This document shows positions 36,212 to 47,104 of a DNA stretch of 64,000 nt, one piece after another. Numbering within the stretch: the first letter of the stretch is position 1; each line of letters opens with the position of its first letter. Under the pieces are notes generated by a model. The model was not told the DNA's origin. It saw only the letters and a list, made by a program, of their open reading frames with translations, and ran no database searches. This DNA is from Vitis vinifera. Taxonomy: Eukaryota; Streptophyta; Magnoliopsida; Vitales; Vitaceae. The position numbers were made by a program, and so were the translations under genes. Location: positions 2,429,501-2,493,500 of the forward strand of contig NC_081811.1 of NCBI RefSeq assembly GCF_030704535.1. The letters run 5' to 3'.

Positions 36212-36322
36212 TTTCCCGCGCCTTATCCCAAATTCCTGATCTTCCGCCACGTTGGCAATCCGCGTGAAGCCCATCCAACCAATCATAAAAGCCTTTAACA
36301 ACTACCCGCGTCTCTATATAAA
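36212..36322 (+). promoter_or_regulatory. H2A.X-1 promoter: E2F site, CCAAT, TATA
   Basis: TTTCCCGCGC at 36212-36221 fits the E2F consensus TTTSSCGS. A CCAAT box lies at 36279-36283 and TATATAAA at 36315-36322, about 80 bases before the ATG. This arrangement fits S-phase expression, and E2F control of H2A.X genes is known in Arabidopsis. The CCAAT region recurs upstream of the other units of the array. Confidence 0.65.
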
Positions 36323-36402
36323 CCAAACCCACCTCTGCCAAATTCAAATCGACTACATATCGCGCCAAAGTCTAGGGTGGTTTTCAAATCTTCGAAACGA
36401 CG

Positions 36403-36905
36403 ATGAGCTCTGCAGCACCGGCAAAGGGCGGTCGCGGCCACTCCAAGGCCAAATCCGTTTCAAGATCTCAAAAGGCCGGCCTCCAATTCCCCGTCGGTCG
36501 AATAGCTCGGTTCCTCAAAAAGGGCCGATATGCACAGCGCGTTGGGTCTGGCTCTCCGGTCTACCTCTCCGCCGTCCTCGAATACCTCGCAGCCGAGGTA
36601 CTTGAATCTTTCCTTTTCTTCTCTCCGTTTCCGTCATTTTCTCTGGACAAACTTTATTTTGACACTGTTTGCGTTTCTTGTAGGTTTTGGAGCTTGCTGG
36701 AAATGCGGCCAGGGACAACAAGAAGAATCGGATTATCCCGAGGCACATACAACTTGCAGTGAGGAACGATGAGGAGTTGGGGAAACTTCTGGGAGGCGTG
36801 ACTATTGCGAGCGGAGGAGTCTTGCCAAACATTCATCAGAATCTGTTGCCGAAGAAGACCGGGAAAGGGAAGGGAGAGATTGGGTCCGCATCTCAAGAAT
36901 TCTAG
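36403..36905 (+). CDS. Histone H2A.X (unit 1)
   Basis: Exons 36403-36597 and 36684-36905, joined in phase 0 across an 86-bp intron (GAG then GTACTT; TTGTAG then GTTTTG), give 138 residues. The histone fold is complete: [40 protein letters not shown] and the acidic-patch segment [12 protein letters not shown]. The protein ends [10 protein letters not shown], the SQE-phi motif phosphorylated by ATM/ATR at DNA breaks, which defines H2A.X. The L1 loop reads AQRVGSGSP, where unit 2 has AERVGAGAP. It is the first of five H2A units on this strand; its non-coding flanks differ most from the others. Confidence 0.95.
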
Positions 36906-37429
36906 ACCTGATTAGCCTTCTAGGTTTAGATTTTGTTGCCTTTGAATAATCGTGACATGAGATGTTGATATTTTTGTGATGTAGTAGCTTCCCTCTCCAT
37001 ATGTAAATGGAAAATTAGTCTTTGATTTTCTACTCGTCATTCCTCTCTCGTTTTTTCTTCGCAAGTATGTTGAGAGAAAGTGCCATTTCATTCTGATCAT
37101 TGAAAATGAATTCTAAAAACGTTCCTCGTAGGATAATTTAATCTGAATTGGGTATGTTGAAAAATTAACGACACTGAAATTGAATTTGATCAAGTAGTGA
37201 TGTTTTTCACTTCTTAATCATTTCTAAAGTCTGGCGATTAGGTTTTGAGAAGATGAAGCATCCGCATAATTAAACTTTGGAAATGGTATATAAATTGATT
37301 TGAAATTAAATGCAAAATCGAATTATAAATAGTAAGGATAGAATTCAATACAATTCAATTTAAGCCCAAACACGACTCGGGTGGCGTGGGTGGCGCGGTT
37401 ACGTGTCTTTCAACCATAGCTGACGTGTA

Positions 37430-37497
37430 ATTCCGCGCTGGCAATCGGCTCCTTCGTTTGTAAGCCAATCAAATTCGATCTCCACATAGTATAAATA
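37430..37497 (+). promoter_or_regulatory. H2A.X-2 promoter: CCAAT and TATA
   Basis: TTCCGCGCTGGCAATC (from 37431), a CCAAT box at 37465-37469 and TATAAATA at 37490-37497 lie 90-160 bases before the ATG. The same order occurs upstream of unit 1 (GGCAATCCGCG, CCAAT, TATATAAA) and, decayed, of units 3 to 5. It is a shared histone promoter module. Confidence 0.6.
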
Positions 37498-37589
37498 TAC
37501 GTGGCCCTCCGCCCTCAATTGCTCACCAAAGTGAGAACACCGCCGCTTCGGTACCGCGCAGTGGTTTTAGTAATTTAGGGTTTCGAATC

Positions 37590-38209
37590 ATGAGTTCCTC
37601 AAACAAAGGGGGCAGAGGCAAGCCCAAGGCCACCAAATCGGTTTCCCGATCGGCAAAGGCGGGTCTTCAGTTCCCAGTCGGCCGAATCGCCCGTTTCCTC
37701 AAAGCCGGAAAGTACGCCGAACGTGTCGGGGCTGGCGCTCCCGTTTATCTCTCCGCCGTTCTCGAGTACCTTGCGGCTGAGGTTGGTGTCTTATGTGATC
37801 GTTGGTTGTTTGTTTCTGCTTTGTTTGGTTGCTCGGAAAATGAGTTGAACGTATTGAAATTAAAAACTCGGAGATGAGGTTTTCAGTTAATTCTTTCCAA
37901 TGCCACTGCTTGCCTGAGAAACTGCACTTTGTAGTTTGTTTGTTTTTGATAAATCGTGGATCTGATGTCTGGGTTGTGTATTCACAGGTTCTCGAGCTTG
38001 CTGGCAATGCTGCGAGGGACAACAAGAAGAGTAGAATCGTTCCCCGGCACATTCAGCTTGCTGTGAGGAATGATGAGGAGTTGAGCAAACTACTGGGGAC
38101 GGTTACCATTGCAAATGGTGGTGTATTGCCGAACATTCATCAGAACCTTTTGCCAAAGAAGACGGGGGCAGGGAAGGGAGAAATTGGATCTGCTTCGCAG
38201 GAGTTTTAG
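37590..38209 (+). CDS. Histone H2A.X (unit 2)
   Basis: Exons 37590-37781 and 37988-38209, phase 0, with a 206-bp intron (GAG then GTTGGT; TTCACAG then GTTCTC), give 137 residues. The sequence ([60 protein letters not shown]) is close to Arabidopsis HTA3/HTA5 as I remember them. It ends [10 protein letters not shown], the H2A.X damage-response motif. All acidic-patch residues and LLPKK with the tail lysines are present. This is probably the ancestral-type member: units 3, 4 and 5 resemble it more than unit 1 does. Confidence 0.96.
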
Positions 38210-39420
38210 GTTTTATATTGTGTCGAAGTTTAGTTTTTGAAGTTTTAATATGGTTAAGGATGGGATCTTATGTGTTATTTTTTTTGGTTTTTTGTCTGCT
38301 TGATCCCTGTAAACCCTAGTATTGAAATTTTTTATGATACAAAAAAGAATAACATACATCTTTGGTCATCTTCTTCATTTGATGGTTCTGATTTTTAATA
38401 TAAATGAGATATCTTGCTTCAGAATTTTGTGGGGATTTGTAATACCAAGTCGAGGAGTTGATTAGTGTATTTTATTTTGTGGAACTGTCATAATTGAGAA
38501 TGGTTAATATACTGAATTTTCATGGTTTCAAGATTTTGGATTAGGATCTTCCAAGACATTGCAACGCTTCCATGTGATCCTCTGAAATTTGCGTTTTGGT
38601 TACTTGGGAATAGTGATTTATCATGCTTGTTCTGTTGTATCACAGTCGAGGATAATGTTGATAGGGAGGTAGGAGGTAGGAAATAGGAAGGAATGCTGTG
38701 TACACTACAAAAAAATCTAGGGTTTTTTCCCCTTGTTGGAAGTTTGCAGCCTTGGTTTTGCCATAAAGTTCCTCACTAGCACCTTAGCTCTGTTTCTATT
38801 TGATATGCTTGGCTTATCTGCTTATGTATATTGGAATTATTTTATGTTTCACATTGCCATTGCATTGAATCCAAATCATCTTCAGGTTAGCTACTTAAAA
38901 AGTTATTTCTATTATTTGTGACATCAAATAGTTGGAGCAACTGGGTAATTTAATAGTATCCAGATAATATATTTTACTATCTTTATTGTCTTTCTGTTTG
39001 CTGTTGATGTTTTTTCAAAACTGTGGCTGCCACTTTTTAGCTGATGTTACAGTTAACATTATGATGGATGGTTCTTTATACAAATTGTGAGCTCGTTTAG
39101 TCTATATATATATTTGGCTTTCTTAATTCACTTCTTGTTCATCTGGGACAGATAAGAAGTGGCTTGTGGGTTTTCTGTTGTTCTATAGAGGTCTTCTATG
39201 TTGGTAGCGTGCAATGAATCTTTTGTGTGTGAATTTTACTTGATAGTTCACAATCTTGCTTAGATGATCGTTTTATTATTGCAATTTGATTTTTTCTTTG
39301 CTTCTTTTAATTTGGTTTTTAATCTGTTAAGAGTGTTGTTTCAGATTTATGTCACTTATATTTGCAGTGCTTTTCCCTCCCTTTGAAATATGGTGGCATC
39401 TTAGAAGAAGATTTCAGAAG

Positions 39421-40430
39421 ATGATGTCATTTAATTGTAGGCAATTCTAGTGTTTACAAGGCTGCTGTTCCTCTTGAAGGAATTGGATAAGGCCATTACC
39501 AACCATATATCTTGAAGGTTGCTATTTTGCAAGGAATAAAGTAAGGCCCTCTCCTAAAAATGGAAGAGATTTGCCTTTTATTGGGAGTAGGTTTTGATGA
39601 ATGCTTTGGTACAAATCGCCCAATAATATTAGAACATATTCTAGGAGCTTATTTAAGCCACTATTGCTCCTTATGGCAAATTCAATGTGCCTTGAGACAG
39701 TGTAATTTTTTCTATTGTCCTAGGCTGCATTGCCTGTGAGATTAAGATCTTGTAAACGCACATAACCACATACATCAGATCTAAAATAGACCAAGAACCA
39801 TAATATCGAGTTATTGAAAAACATGAGGAAAGACAAGTTAAAATTGAGATTATTTTGTTTCCTTCCTTATCAAAGAGGGACCCTTAGGGAGCGGGGCTTA
39901 TTTATTGAAAAAGGGGGAGTGAGGAGTAAAGGAAGAAAGAATGGAAGGGGGGGGTAGGAAGGTCTGGAAAGCCCTCGCTTTATTGATGGGACATTTTTAT
40001 CCCCTTCCCTTGTGGCACAAGGATCTTAAAGAATAAGCATGAACTAAATTTAGAGTATAAGAATGCATAATTTGGTTCATATTGAACTTCATGCTCCTAA
40101 AGAGAATGAGAGAATTGTTAACTAATCAATTCGATTATCAGTATATTAAGTGTTATGAACATGTAATTTAAATATTTTTTTTTTATTAGAAACAAACATT
40201 TTAGTACCATGAAATAAGTAAATAGAAAGGATGAAAAATTATTTCCCCAAACACAACCACTACATAACTATGATCAAAAGCAAGAAAAATTAAATGCATA
40301 AGTAAAGGTGGTTATATCTGCAAACTCAAAACTTAAAGGGTTAGAAGATCTAATTTAAATATTTAAAAAGGTTATTAATAAAAAGAGCATGACAATGAAA
40401 AAAGATTTTTTCTTTCGTTTTGGATAGAGA
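39421..40430. other. Spacer between H2A units
   Basis: About 1 kb without a gene, including a purine-rich stretch (GGAGGGGGTGAGG-like, near 39915-39960). Nothing further is recognised. Confidence 0.4.
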
Positions 40431-40751
40431 TGAGGTTAAATGCAAGCAAAATTGAATTATAAGTAGTAAGAATATAATTCATTTTATACTTTTATTCTGA
40501 ATAAATTTGAATTCCTTCGTTATTACACTTAGAGGCCTATCGAGGTGGGGTACAACGCAGGAGCGAGGTGGGGCAAGTACATGTCATTTAGCTTCATTCA
40601 ATGTGTCACTCCACATTGGTAATCCATGCCTCCACTCAAAAACCATTCAAATTCAACTTACATGGTATAAATATATAATGTCCTCTTCCAAAAGCTCACC
40701 GCAGATACTTTAAAATAGTGCAGTAGATTTTGTAATTTGGGGTTTTGAATC

Positions 40752-41366
40752 ATGAGTTCTTCAAACAAAGGAGGTAGAGGCAAGCTCAAGGCCTCAAAAT
40801 TGGTCTCCCAATCACAAAAGGCCAGCCTTCAATTTATTGTTGGCCAAATTGCCCATTTCCTCAAAAGTCTGCAAGTAATCTGGTCATGTAGTTCCAATGC
40901 TCCTGTTTATGTATCTGCCTTTCTTGAGTACCTTGCAGTTGAGGTTGCTGTATTATGAGATCACTATGTTGATTGATTCTGCCTTGTTTGGTTGCTTGGT
41001 AAAAGGAATGTAGAGAAATTACTAATTCATGGAATGGAGTTTCACTCAATTTTGTTCAATGCAACTACTTTCCTCAATGATAAAACGTTGTTGTTGGTTG
41101 TTTTGATAAATTGTGGATTTGATACTTAGGGTTATGTGTTCACAGGTTCTCGAACTTTCTGGGAATGTTGCAAGAGCAATAAGAAGAATAGAATTGTTCT
41201 GAGGCACATCCAGCTTGCTGCTAGGAATGACGAGGAGTTGAGAAAACTATTGGGGATGGTAATAATTGCAGATGGGAGTGTTTTGCCTAACATTCATCAA
41301 AACCTTTTGCTGAATAACACTGGGGAAGGGAAAGGAGAGATTGGATCCGCTTTGTAGGAGTTTCAG
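40752..41366 (+). pseudogene. Decayed H2A.X (unit 3)
   Basis: Exons 40752-40943 and 41146-41366 keep the intron position. Exon 1 starts [20 protein letters not shown]. The loop after FLK is scrambled by two compensating single-base indels ([18 protein letters not shown], where unit 2 has [18 protein letters not shown]). In exon 2 one base is lost within NAARDNKK, shifting the frame, and the Gln codon of the SQEF tail is TAG. Many Arg codons became Gln or His (GRIARF to GQIAHF) by CG-to-CA or CG-to-TG change, typical of methylated cytosine loss. It is not translated as a histone; the promoter is also worn. Confidence 0.92.
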
Positions 41367-42301
41367 GGTTTTCATTGTTTGGAAGTTTAGTTTTTGGAGT
41401 TTTAATACGATTAAGGATGAGATCTATTGTGTTATGGGTTTGTCATCTTCTTGATCCTTGGAACCTTAGTTTTGAAAATAAATATGAGATATAGAAAAAT
41501 ATAATACTTCTTTAGACATCTTCTCCATTTGATGCTTTGGTTCCTGATATACATAAAATGTTTTGCTTAAGAACTTTGTGGCTGCTTAAGAACTTTGTGG
41601 CTTTTGTTGGGATTTGTAATACTAATATTATTAGTTGATTATGGTATTTTATGTCATGGAAAAAAAAAAGGACAATTGAAAATGGCTTATATACTAAATT
41701 TTCATGATTTCAATAACCTGGATCATAATCTTCCAGTACATTGTAAACGTTACACTTGATCCGCAGAAATTTGCATTTTGGTGACCTTGGAATGGTGATT
41801 TACCATGGTTGTTCTGTTTTCCAATATTTGAGGCTTGTCGCTGTCATAGTTAAGGATAATGTCGATAGGGAGGTAGGTAATAGGAAGGGATTTTGTGTGC
41901 ACTATCAGAAATCCTAGGGCGCATATCAACTTTTTTCCCCTTTTAGGAAATTTGCAGCCTTGATTTTGCCATAAGTTCCTTTCTGGCATCTTAGCACTGT
42001 TTCTATTTGATATGTTTGGCTTCTCTCCTTATGTGTATTTGAATTATTTTTACTTTTCACATTGTTATTGCATTGAACCCAAATCATCACCTAGTTAGGC
42101 ATGTCAAAAGTATTTCTATTATTTGTTACATCACATAGGTGGAGTTATTGGGTAATTTAAATAGTAGCCATATTTTATATTTTAGGATCTTTGTTGTTGT
42201 TCTGTTTGCTTTTGATGTTTTTTGCAATATTCTGGCTTCTTGTGGGATGGCCAACATTATGGTGGACAATTATTTATATGAATGTGATCTTGTTTAGCCA
42301 A

Positions 42302-42378
42302 ATATATGTTTTCCTTTTGAAAACATATATGTTTTCCTTTTGTATTTATCAAAAAAAAAAATATATGTTTTCCTTTTG
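42302..42378 (+). mobile_element. Very short LINE-type insertion with 18-bp target duplication
   Basis: The 18 bases TATTTATCAAAAAAAAAA (42343-42360) are flanked by two identical 18-base repeats, ATATATGTTTTCCTTTTG, at 42325-42342 and 42361-42378, with a third copy at 42302-42319. The TTATCAAAA tail is that of the LINE fragments elsewhere in this window. It looks like an extremely 5'-truncated LINE insertion; slippage duplication is the alternative. Confidence 0.5.
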
Positions 42379-42709
42379 AATTCACTTTTACATCTGGAGT
42401 CAGTAAGAAGTGAGTTGTAAATTTGCTGTTGTTCCAGAAGTGTATTCTATGTTGATATGTGCAATGAATCTTTGTCTGTAAATTGAACTGGTAGTTCATG
42501 ATTTTGCTTAGATTTTCCATTCATTGTTGGTATTTGATTTTGTTTTTTATCCCTTCCTTTTTGGGGTTTTGGTTATATCATGTTAGAAGTGCCTGTTTAA
42601 GATTTGTCTTGCATTTGTCCGCAATTCAGTTCCTTCCCCTTGTGCAATACAGTGGAATCCATGTTGTGTATCTTGGGTGGTTTACGTTTTTAGGGTAGGG
42701 GGTAATGTT

Positions 42710-43090
42710 GTTTGAGTGTTTGAGCAATTCTGGTTGCTTATGGGCAGGGACTGGATTATAAAAGAATGGTTTATGCTAAGCATGGGGCTAGCTTAAATAA
42801 ATTATAAAAAGGAAAAAAAAAATTCTCATAGGAATTCATGTTGAATTATTGATTCCCAATTTAAGGTGATTGTTTTGAGGATTTAATATCTAAGAATGAG
42901 AGTGTGATTTAATGTGAAATAGATTAAAATGTTGCTAATGGAGACCTACTAGCCTCCTTTTTTGAATACGTTGGAGACCTATCAGCCTTGAGTTGATGTT
43001 TTAGGGAATGAATCTTCTTTTACCATTTCTTTACATGCATCACCTCTGCATTTAGATGAATCCTATTCCTTTCAAATGAGTTTCATCTAA
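42710..43090 (+). repeat. H2A-array flank module (third copy of the 298-bp unit)
   Basis: This resembles the two copies at about 47105-47725 (GGACTGGATTATAAAAGAATGG, CTAAGCATGGGGCTAG, AATAAATTATA, ATTAAAATGTTGCTAATGGA, GACCTAC). It lies upstream of unit 4, as the other two lie upstream of unit 5. Confidence 0.6.
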
Positions 43091-43711
43091 AACACACAAG
43101 GGATGGAATAGCAAATGCATGAGACAGATACGATGGCGGTACGTAGGTGAAAAGCTAAAAGAAACAAGCTTCTTCTTGAGAAGCTACAAGTGCCAAACCA
43201 ACATAGACTCCTCTTATTGTAAAATATTTGAATTGTCATAGCTGGATTTTGTACTTTCTGCTATGTATCTTTATTCAAGTATTCTTTTAAGTATTTAAAT
43301 TAGCTGGGTTTTGTACTTTCTGCTATATATCTTTATTCAAGTATTCTTTTAAGTATTTAAAAACTTGATGTACTTATAATTGAATTTATTTGGTAACAAA
43401 TCCCCCATCATCATCATTTTTGTTAACATGAAATTAAATACATATCAAATTATGAATTCTTTTACTCTAAATTTAGTTTATATTTATCAGTCTAATAGCT
43501 ACTTTGATAGCTATTGCATTGGAAGGGTTTAGGAGGAAGCATGATGGTCCAAGGCTACTTGAGTGCGAAGTCTAGGCTAGGAAGGTAATGCATTTTTCAA
43601 ATTCTACTTCTGAAACCAATCAAATTCAACCCACTTATCCTCTATATACCCTCTCCTCTAAAATCTGAACATGACCTAAACAATGGCTCTATTTTCACAA
43701 TCTAGCGTTTC

Positions 43712-44311
43712 ATGGGATCTTCTAACTCAAGCATAGCGGGAAAGGCAAGCCAAGGACTTCAATTTCTGGTTGGCTGCATAGCATGATTCCTGAATGCCAG
43801 TTAGTATTCCAAATGCATTACCAGCACTGCTCCTATCTATCTTTTCTTGGTTCTTCATTGGTGGCTGTTCAGGTTGGTACACTGTCAATTATTCTTTTAT
43901 CTAGTTATGTTGTGTACAGTTGTCCACTGAGTGAAAAAAATGAAGAGAAACTGAAGTTTGTGGTTTAAGGTGGCACTCTGTTGGCCCTAAAGTAACCAGT
44001 TTTAGTAGGGCTTTCTTTCTTTTCTTTGCATTTTTTCAGTAACTTAATATTCTAGTTTTTGTTTTATTATATATCATATATTTGATGTGTGTTGGTGCTT
44101 CTAGGTTCTGAACTTATGGGCAACATAGCAAGTGTCAATCAGAAACGTTGCATTGTCTTAGGGCACATTGAGCTTGGTGTTAGGAGCAGTGCTCTTGGCA
44201 GGTGTCACAATATCAAATGATGGTTTTGAGCCAAAACATTCATCAAACCTGTTGCCAAAGGAGGTTGAGAATAGGGAAGGCAAGATTGGATGTTCATCAC
44301 AAGAGCTTTAG
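43712..44311 (+). pseudogene. Heavily decayed H2A (unit 4)
   Basis: Remnants of exon 1 (ATGGGATCTTCTAACTC at 43712, then GGACTTCAATTTCTGGTTGG for GLQFPVG) end at CTGTTCAG before GTTGGT. Exon 2 follows CTTCTAG at about 44105 with GTTCTGAACTT, GGGCACATTGAGCTTGG and, at the end, TCATCACAAGAGCTTTAG. An in-frame stop follows the GCATAGCA stretch, about 40 bases of the core in exon 1 are missing, and part of the acidic-patch segment in exon 2 is gone. The last codons read SSQEL, so it derives from an H2A.X with an SQ tail. Clearly non-functional. Confidence 0.88.
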
Positions 44312-45210
44312 GGTTGTATCTTTAAAGCTTCTGAGACATTTAAATAACACTGGTGGTGTTCTCTCTGTGCTGGCCTTGTTATTATTACAAAAATATCTTT
44401 TTCTTTGGAATTTATTGTCTTGGGTGGGAATAATAAAATTGCTGGCCATCTTCTTCATTATTGTCTTGCTTCTTATTGTAGGTAGAATTTTTTGCTTTGG
44501 AATTATGACTTTGGTGTGATATTATTTAGGTAACAAGTTGATGAATTTCATAGGTTCTTGCTTATCTTGTTTTGTGCAATAATAAGTATATTGGACATGG
44601 TTATGAGAATCTTTGTGGAATCAACTTATAGTTGTTATCAAATTATTTTCCATGGTTCAATTTTTCCCTTTTTAACATGGGAAATTAATGGGTTATTGGA
44701 GGAATAGATACTCTATACAGCATTCACTGACCTGTTAGATGGATCCATATGAATTGCACTGTGCTTTATTGTTTTTGTTCTATGTCCAATACTGATTAGG
44801 TTTTGGCAAACTGGACAAAAGAACGTCAAGTTTGCTGCTTTGGTATTATCAGGCAAGTTCCTGTTTGGCTTCTCATCTCTTTTTTTATCTGATATATACT
44901 CATTGTAGTGTTGAGAAGTATCAAAATTCATGAGTTTGTGCGCAAGTATGATTTCTATTTCATGGAAATCCAGGTCAGTTCAGAGAGTTATCTGATAATC
45001 TAATGGAAGACTTGTATCTATATCTATAATTTATTTTATCATAATAATTGTACTTATGGTGTTATTTCAAAAGCAGCCAATATGTAAAGTGTGGGACCTT
45101 ATTTGCCTTATCTGTCTGCCTGCTGTTTTCATCTGTGCAAAACTTCTATATTGTGCAAGTTGCAAACATGTTCAATGGATATATGTTTTCCTTTTCAAAC
45201 ATACTCTTGT
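44312..45210 (+). other. 3' flank of unit 4
   Basis: This is homologous in part to the 3' flank of unit 5 (about 50170-50400) and of units 2 and 3: AAAAGCAGCCAATATGTAAA, TTATTTGCCTTATCTGTCTG, GGATATATG-TTTTCCTTTTC. The Copia relic begins at its end. Confidence 0.55.
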
Positions 45211-47095
45211 TGAATAATGAATGCATTCTTCATTTAGGATTTGTATATATATAATATGTATAATAAATGGAACTAACCTACTCTTAGAAATCCTCCCAAA
45301 AACCCTCTAAATTACGATCTTCCCTTATTTACATAGTCAACTGCTGTAAGTTTACACAAAATTAACAATCAAGCAAATTGCTTAAAATTAGGGATCAACC
45401 ATTCGATTTCAATATTTCCCCTTAAGCTGGTCCAGAAACAGCTTCCAAGCCAGCTTGCCGATCATGGAGTTGAATGTAGGATTCTTAACTCCCTTGGTAA
45501 AGATATTATCTAGTTGCAGTTTAGATGAGACAAAAGGAGTGCAAGTTAGTTTGCTATCAATCTTTTCTTTAATGAAATGTCAATCAATCTCAACATGCTT
45601 AATCCTGTCACACTGGATTGAGTTGTGACCAATGCTTATAGCGGCCTTGTTGTCACAATATAGTCTCATGGGATCTTCAAGATTCACATGCAGTTCCCCC
45701 AATAGGCCTTTTAACCACATGAGCTAACAAATTCTAAGTGGCTCAGAACTTAGCCTCAACACTAAATCAAACAACTAATTGTTACTTTTTTGCTTCTCCA
45801 TAAAATCAGGTTGTCTCACACAAACATAAAATACCCTGAAGTAGATCTCCTTTTAGTAATAGGACTTGCTTGTATCCATATAAGCTTAAGATGATTATTC
45901 TTTGAGAGCATTGAGCCTTTTCCTAGTGTTGACTTTAGGTACCTCAAAAATCTCAAGACAACATTTGTATGACATCCTAAGGAAGAGTGAATGAATTGAC
46001 TTACCATGCTAACCACACAAGTTATATCTCGTTTTGTATGGGATAAGATAAATTAACTTCCCAATTTAGGAGATGGAGAATTGTTCATTGTTGGATTTTG
46101 TAGAAAACTTAAACTCTGGATGATAAGTTCTAATTCTGTTGTTTTTGTCTAGGTGTTGATGTTGTGTTCCATTTTCTTTTGGTTCCTCTTGTATACTCCT
46201 ATATACATAAGTTGTGCCCCCTTTTTTTGTTGTTGCTGTTTAATGTGGTTTGCTTATCAAAAAAGAAAAAGAAAAAAGGAAGATAAATTAACTTTCGAAT
46301 GAGTCTTTGGTATCTTCCTTTGTCAAGCAGTATTTCTTTAGTAATGACACTAATTGATGATTTTAATTTTTAAGTGTATCCATTGGTTTCATCCAACATC
46401 TTGATTTCATTTAACAAATTGAGGATATACTTCCTTTGAGTCACATAAATTCCCTTTTTGATCTTGCAACCACAATGCCAAGAAAATATAAAAGATTTCT
46501 AAGATCTTAATTTTGACTTCTATGGCCAACTTTCCCTAAGGCTGGAGGGACTAACATCGGCAATTGGAGCCAGTAGATGGAAAGGAAAAAAAAAATGCTA
46601 TTGAGCACAAGGCTCTAATACCATAAAAATAATAATGATTTCTGAATAATGGTTGTGTATTAACTGGATCCATTCACAACCTATTTATGATGTTTACAAT
46701 GGGAAAAAGAACAAGAAACTACTCTTTTCTAGGGCTAAAATTACTCAACTAAATCAGCTATTAATTACAGAAAGTAAATCAACTACTAAATTAGCCCCTA
46801 AAGAAGTAGATCAGAAAATAAAGAAGTCAATTGTATAGAAAAATAAACCAAAAAATGATTGCACTGATCCTTCAACATCTTCCTTGGGATAAGAAATGTC
46901 CCACTATAAAAGGGCATATCGCTCAATCATTGATTCGGATTGGATGTAGCTTTTCTACTGGGCAAGATACCTAATATTCAGTAGTTAAGGGTTGAGATTT
47001 TGTTGGCCATCATAAATGGAAACTACATAGAATAACTAACCTAATCCTAAAAATTCTTTTAGAAATCCTCTAAATTACAATCTCCCTAATTATGT
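45211..47095 (-). mobile_element. Copia (Ty1-type) LTR retroelement relic, internally deleted
   Basis: Minus-oriented fossil. Left LTR about 45211-45411; a polypurine tract beside it; an internal remnant with the end of pol (RNase H-type motifs such as VSMVSQF, RFLRYLK and KRRSTSGY, at 45816-46016); a primer binding site complementary to initiator tRNA-Met at 46611-46623; and a right LTR from about 46643 to about 47095. Most of the internal region is missing, the ORF is broken in several places, and the LTRs differ in length and sequence, so it is old. It is inserted between H2A units 4 and 5, and a LINE fragment is nested in it. Confidence 0.75.
46060..46279 (+). mobile_element. LINE (L1-type) 3' end nested in the Copia relic
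   Basis: A ~220-bp plus-strand LINE 3' end with the family's signature (CTTGTATACTCC, TTGTGCCCCCTTTTTTTG) and a tail TTATCAAAAAAGAAAAAGAA. It is flanked by a perfect 15-base target duplication, AAGATAAATTAACTT, at 46045-46059 and 46280-46294. It is heavily 5' truncated, as expected for target-primed reverse transcription, and younger than the Copia element it interrupts. Confidence 0.9.
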
Positions 47096-47104
47096 TGAGA
47101 GTGG

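Larger units (their letters stand above)
37290..39420 (+). repeat. Segmental duplication around H2A.X-2 (copy A)
   Basis: The promoter, gene, intron and about 1.2 kb of 3' flank are homologous to about 40430-42665. Shared marks: AAATGCAAAATCGAATTATA at the left edge, TATAAATATA, GAAGTTTAGTTTTTG after the stop, CTTTCTGTTTGCTGTTGATG and CTTGCTTAGAT near the right edge. Divergence is about 20% by eye with many indels. Parts of this flank also recur near 44940-45200 and 50170-50400, so it belongs to the amplified unit. Confidence 0.8.
40430..42665 (+). repeat. Segmental duplication around decayed H2A.X (copy B)
   Basis: Homologue of 37290-39420, with the promoter, pseudogene and 3' flank in the same order and orientation. 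It has a short tandem repeat of its own (CTTAAGAACTTTGTGGCT twice, near 41565-41600) and the micro-insertion at 42343. Confidence 0.8.

Noticed and set aside
36515-36832. Minus frames over the H2A.X genes
   Set aside because: These are antisense shadows of conserved histone exons.
38698-38725. CACTACAAAAAAATC, a possible CACTA terminus
   Set aside because: The homologous flank of unit 3 has CACTATCAGAAATCC at the same place, so it is ancestral sequence and not an insertion end.
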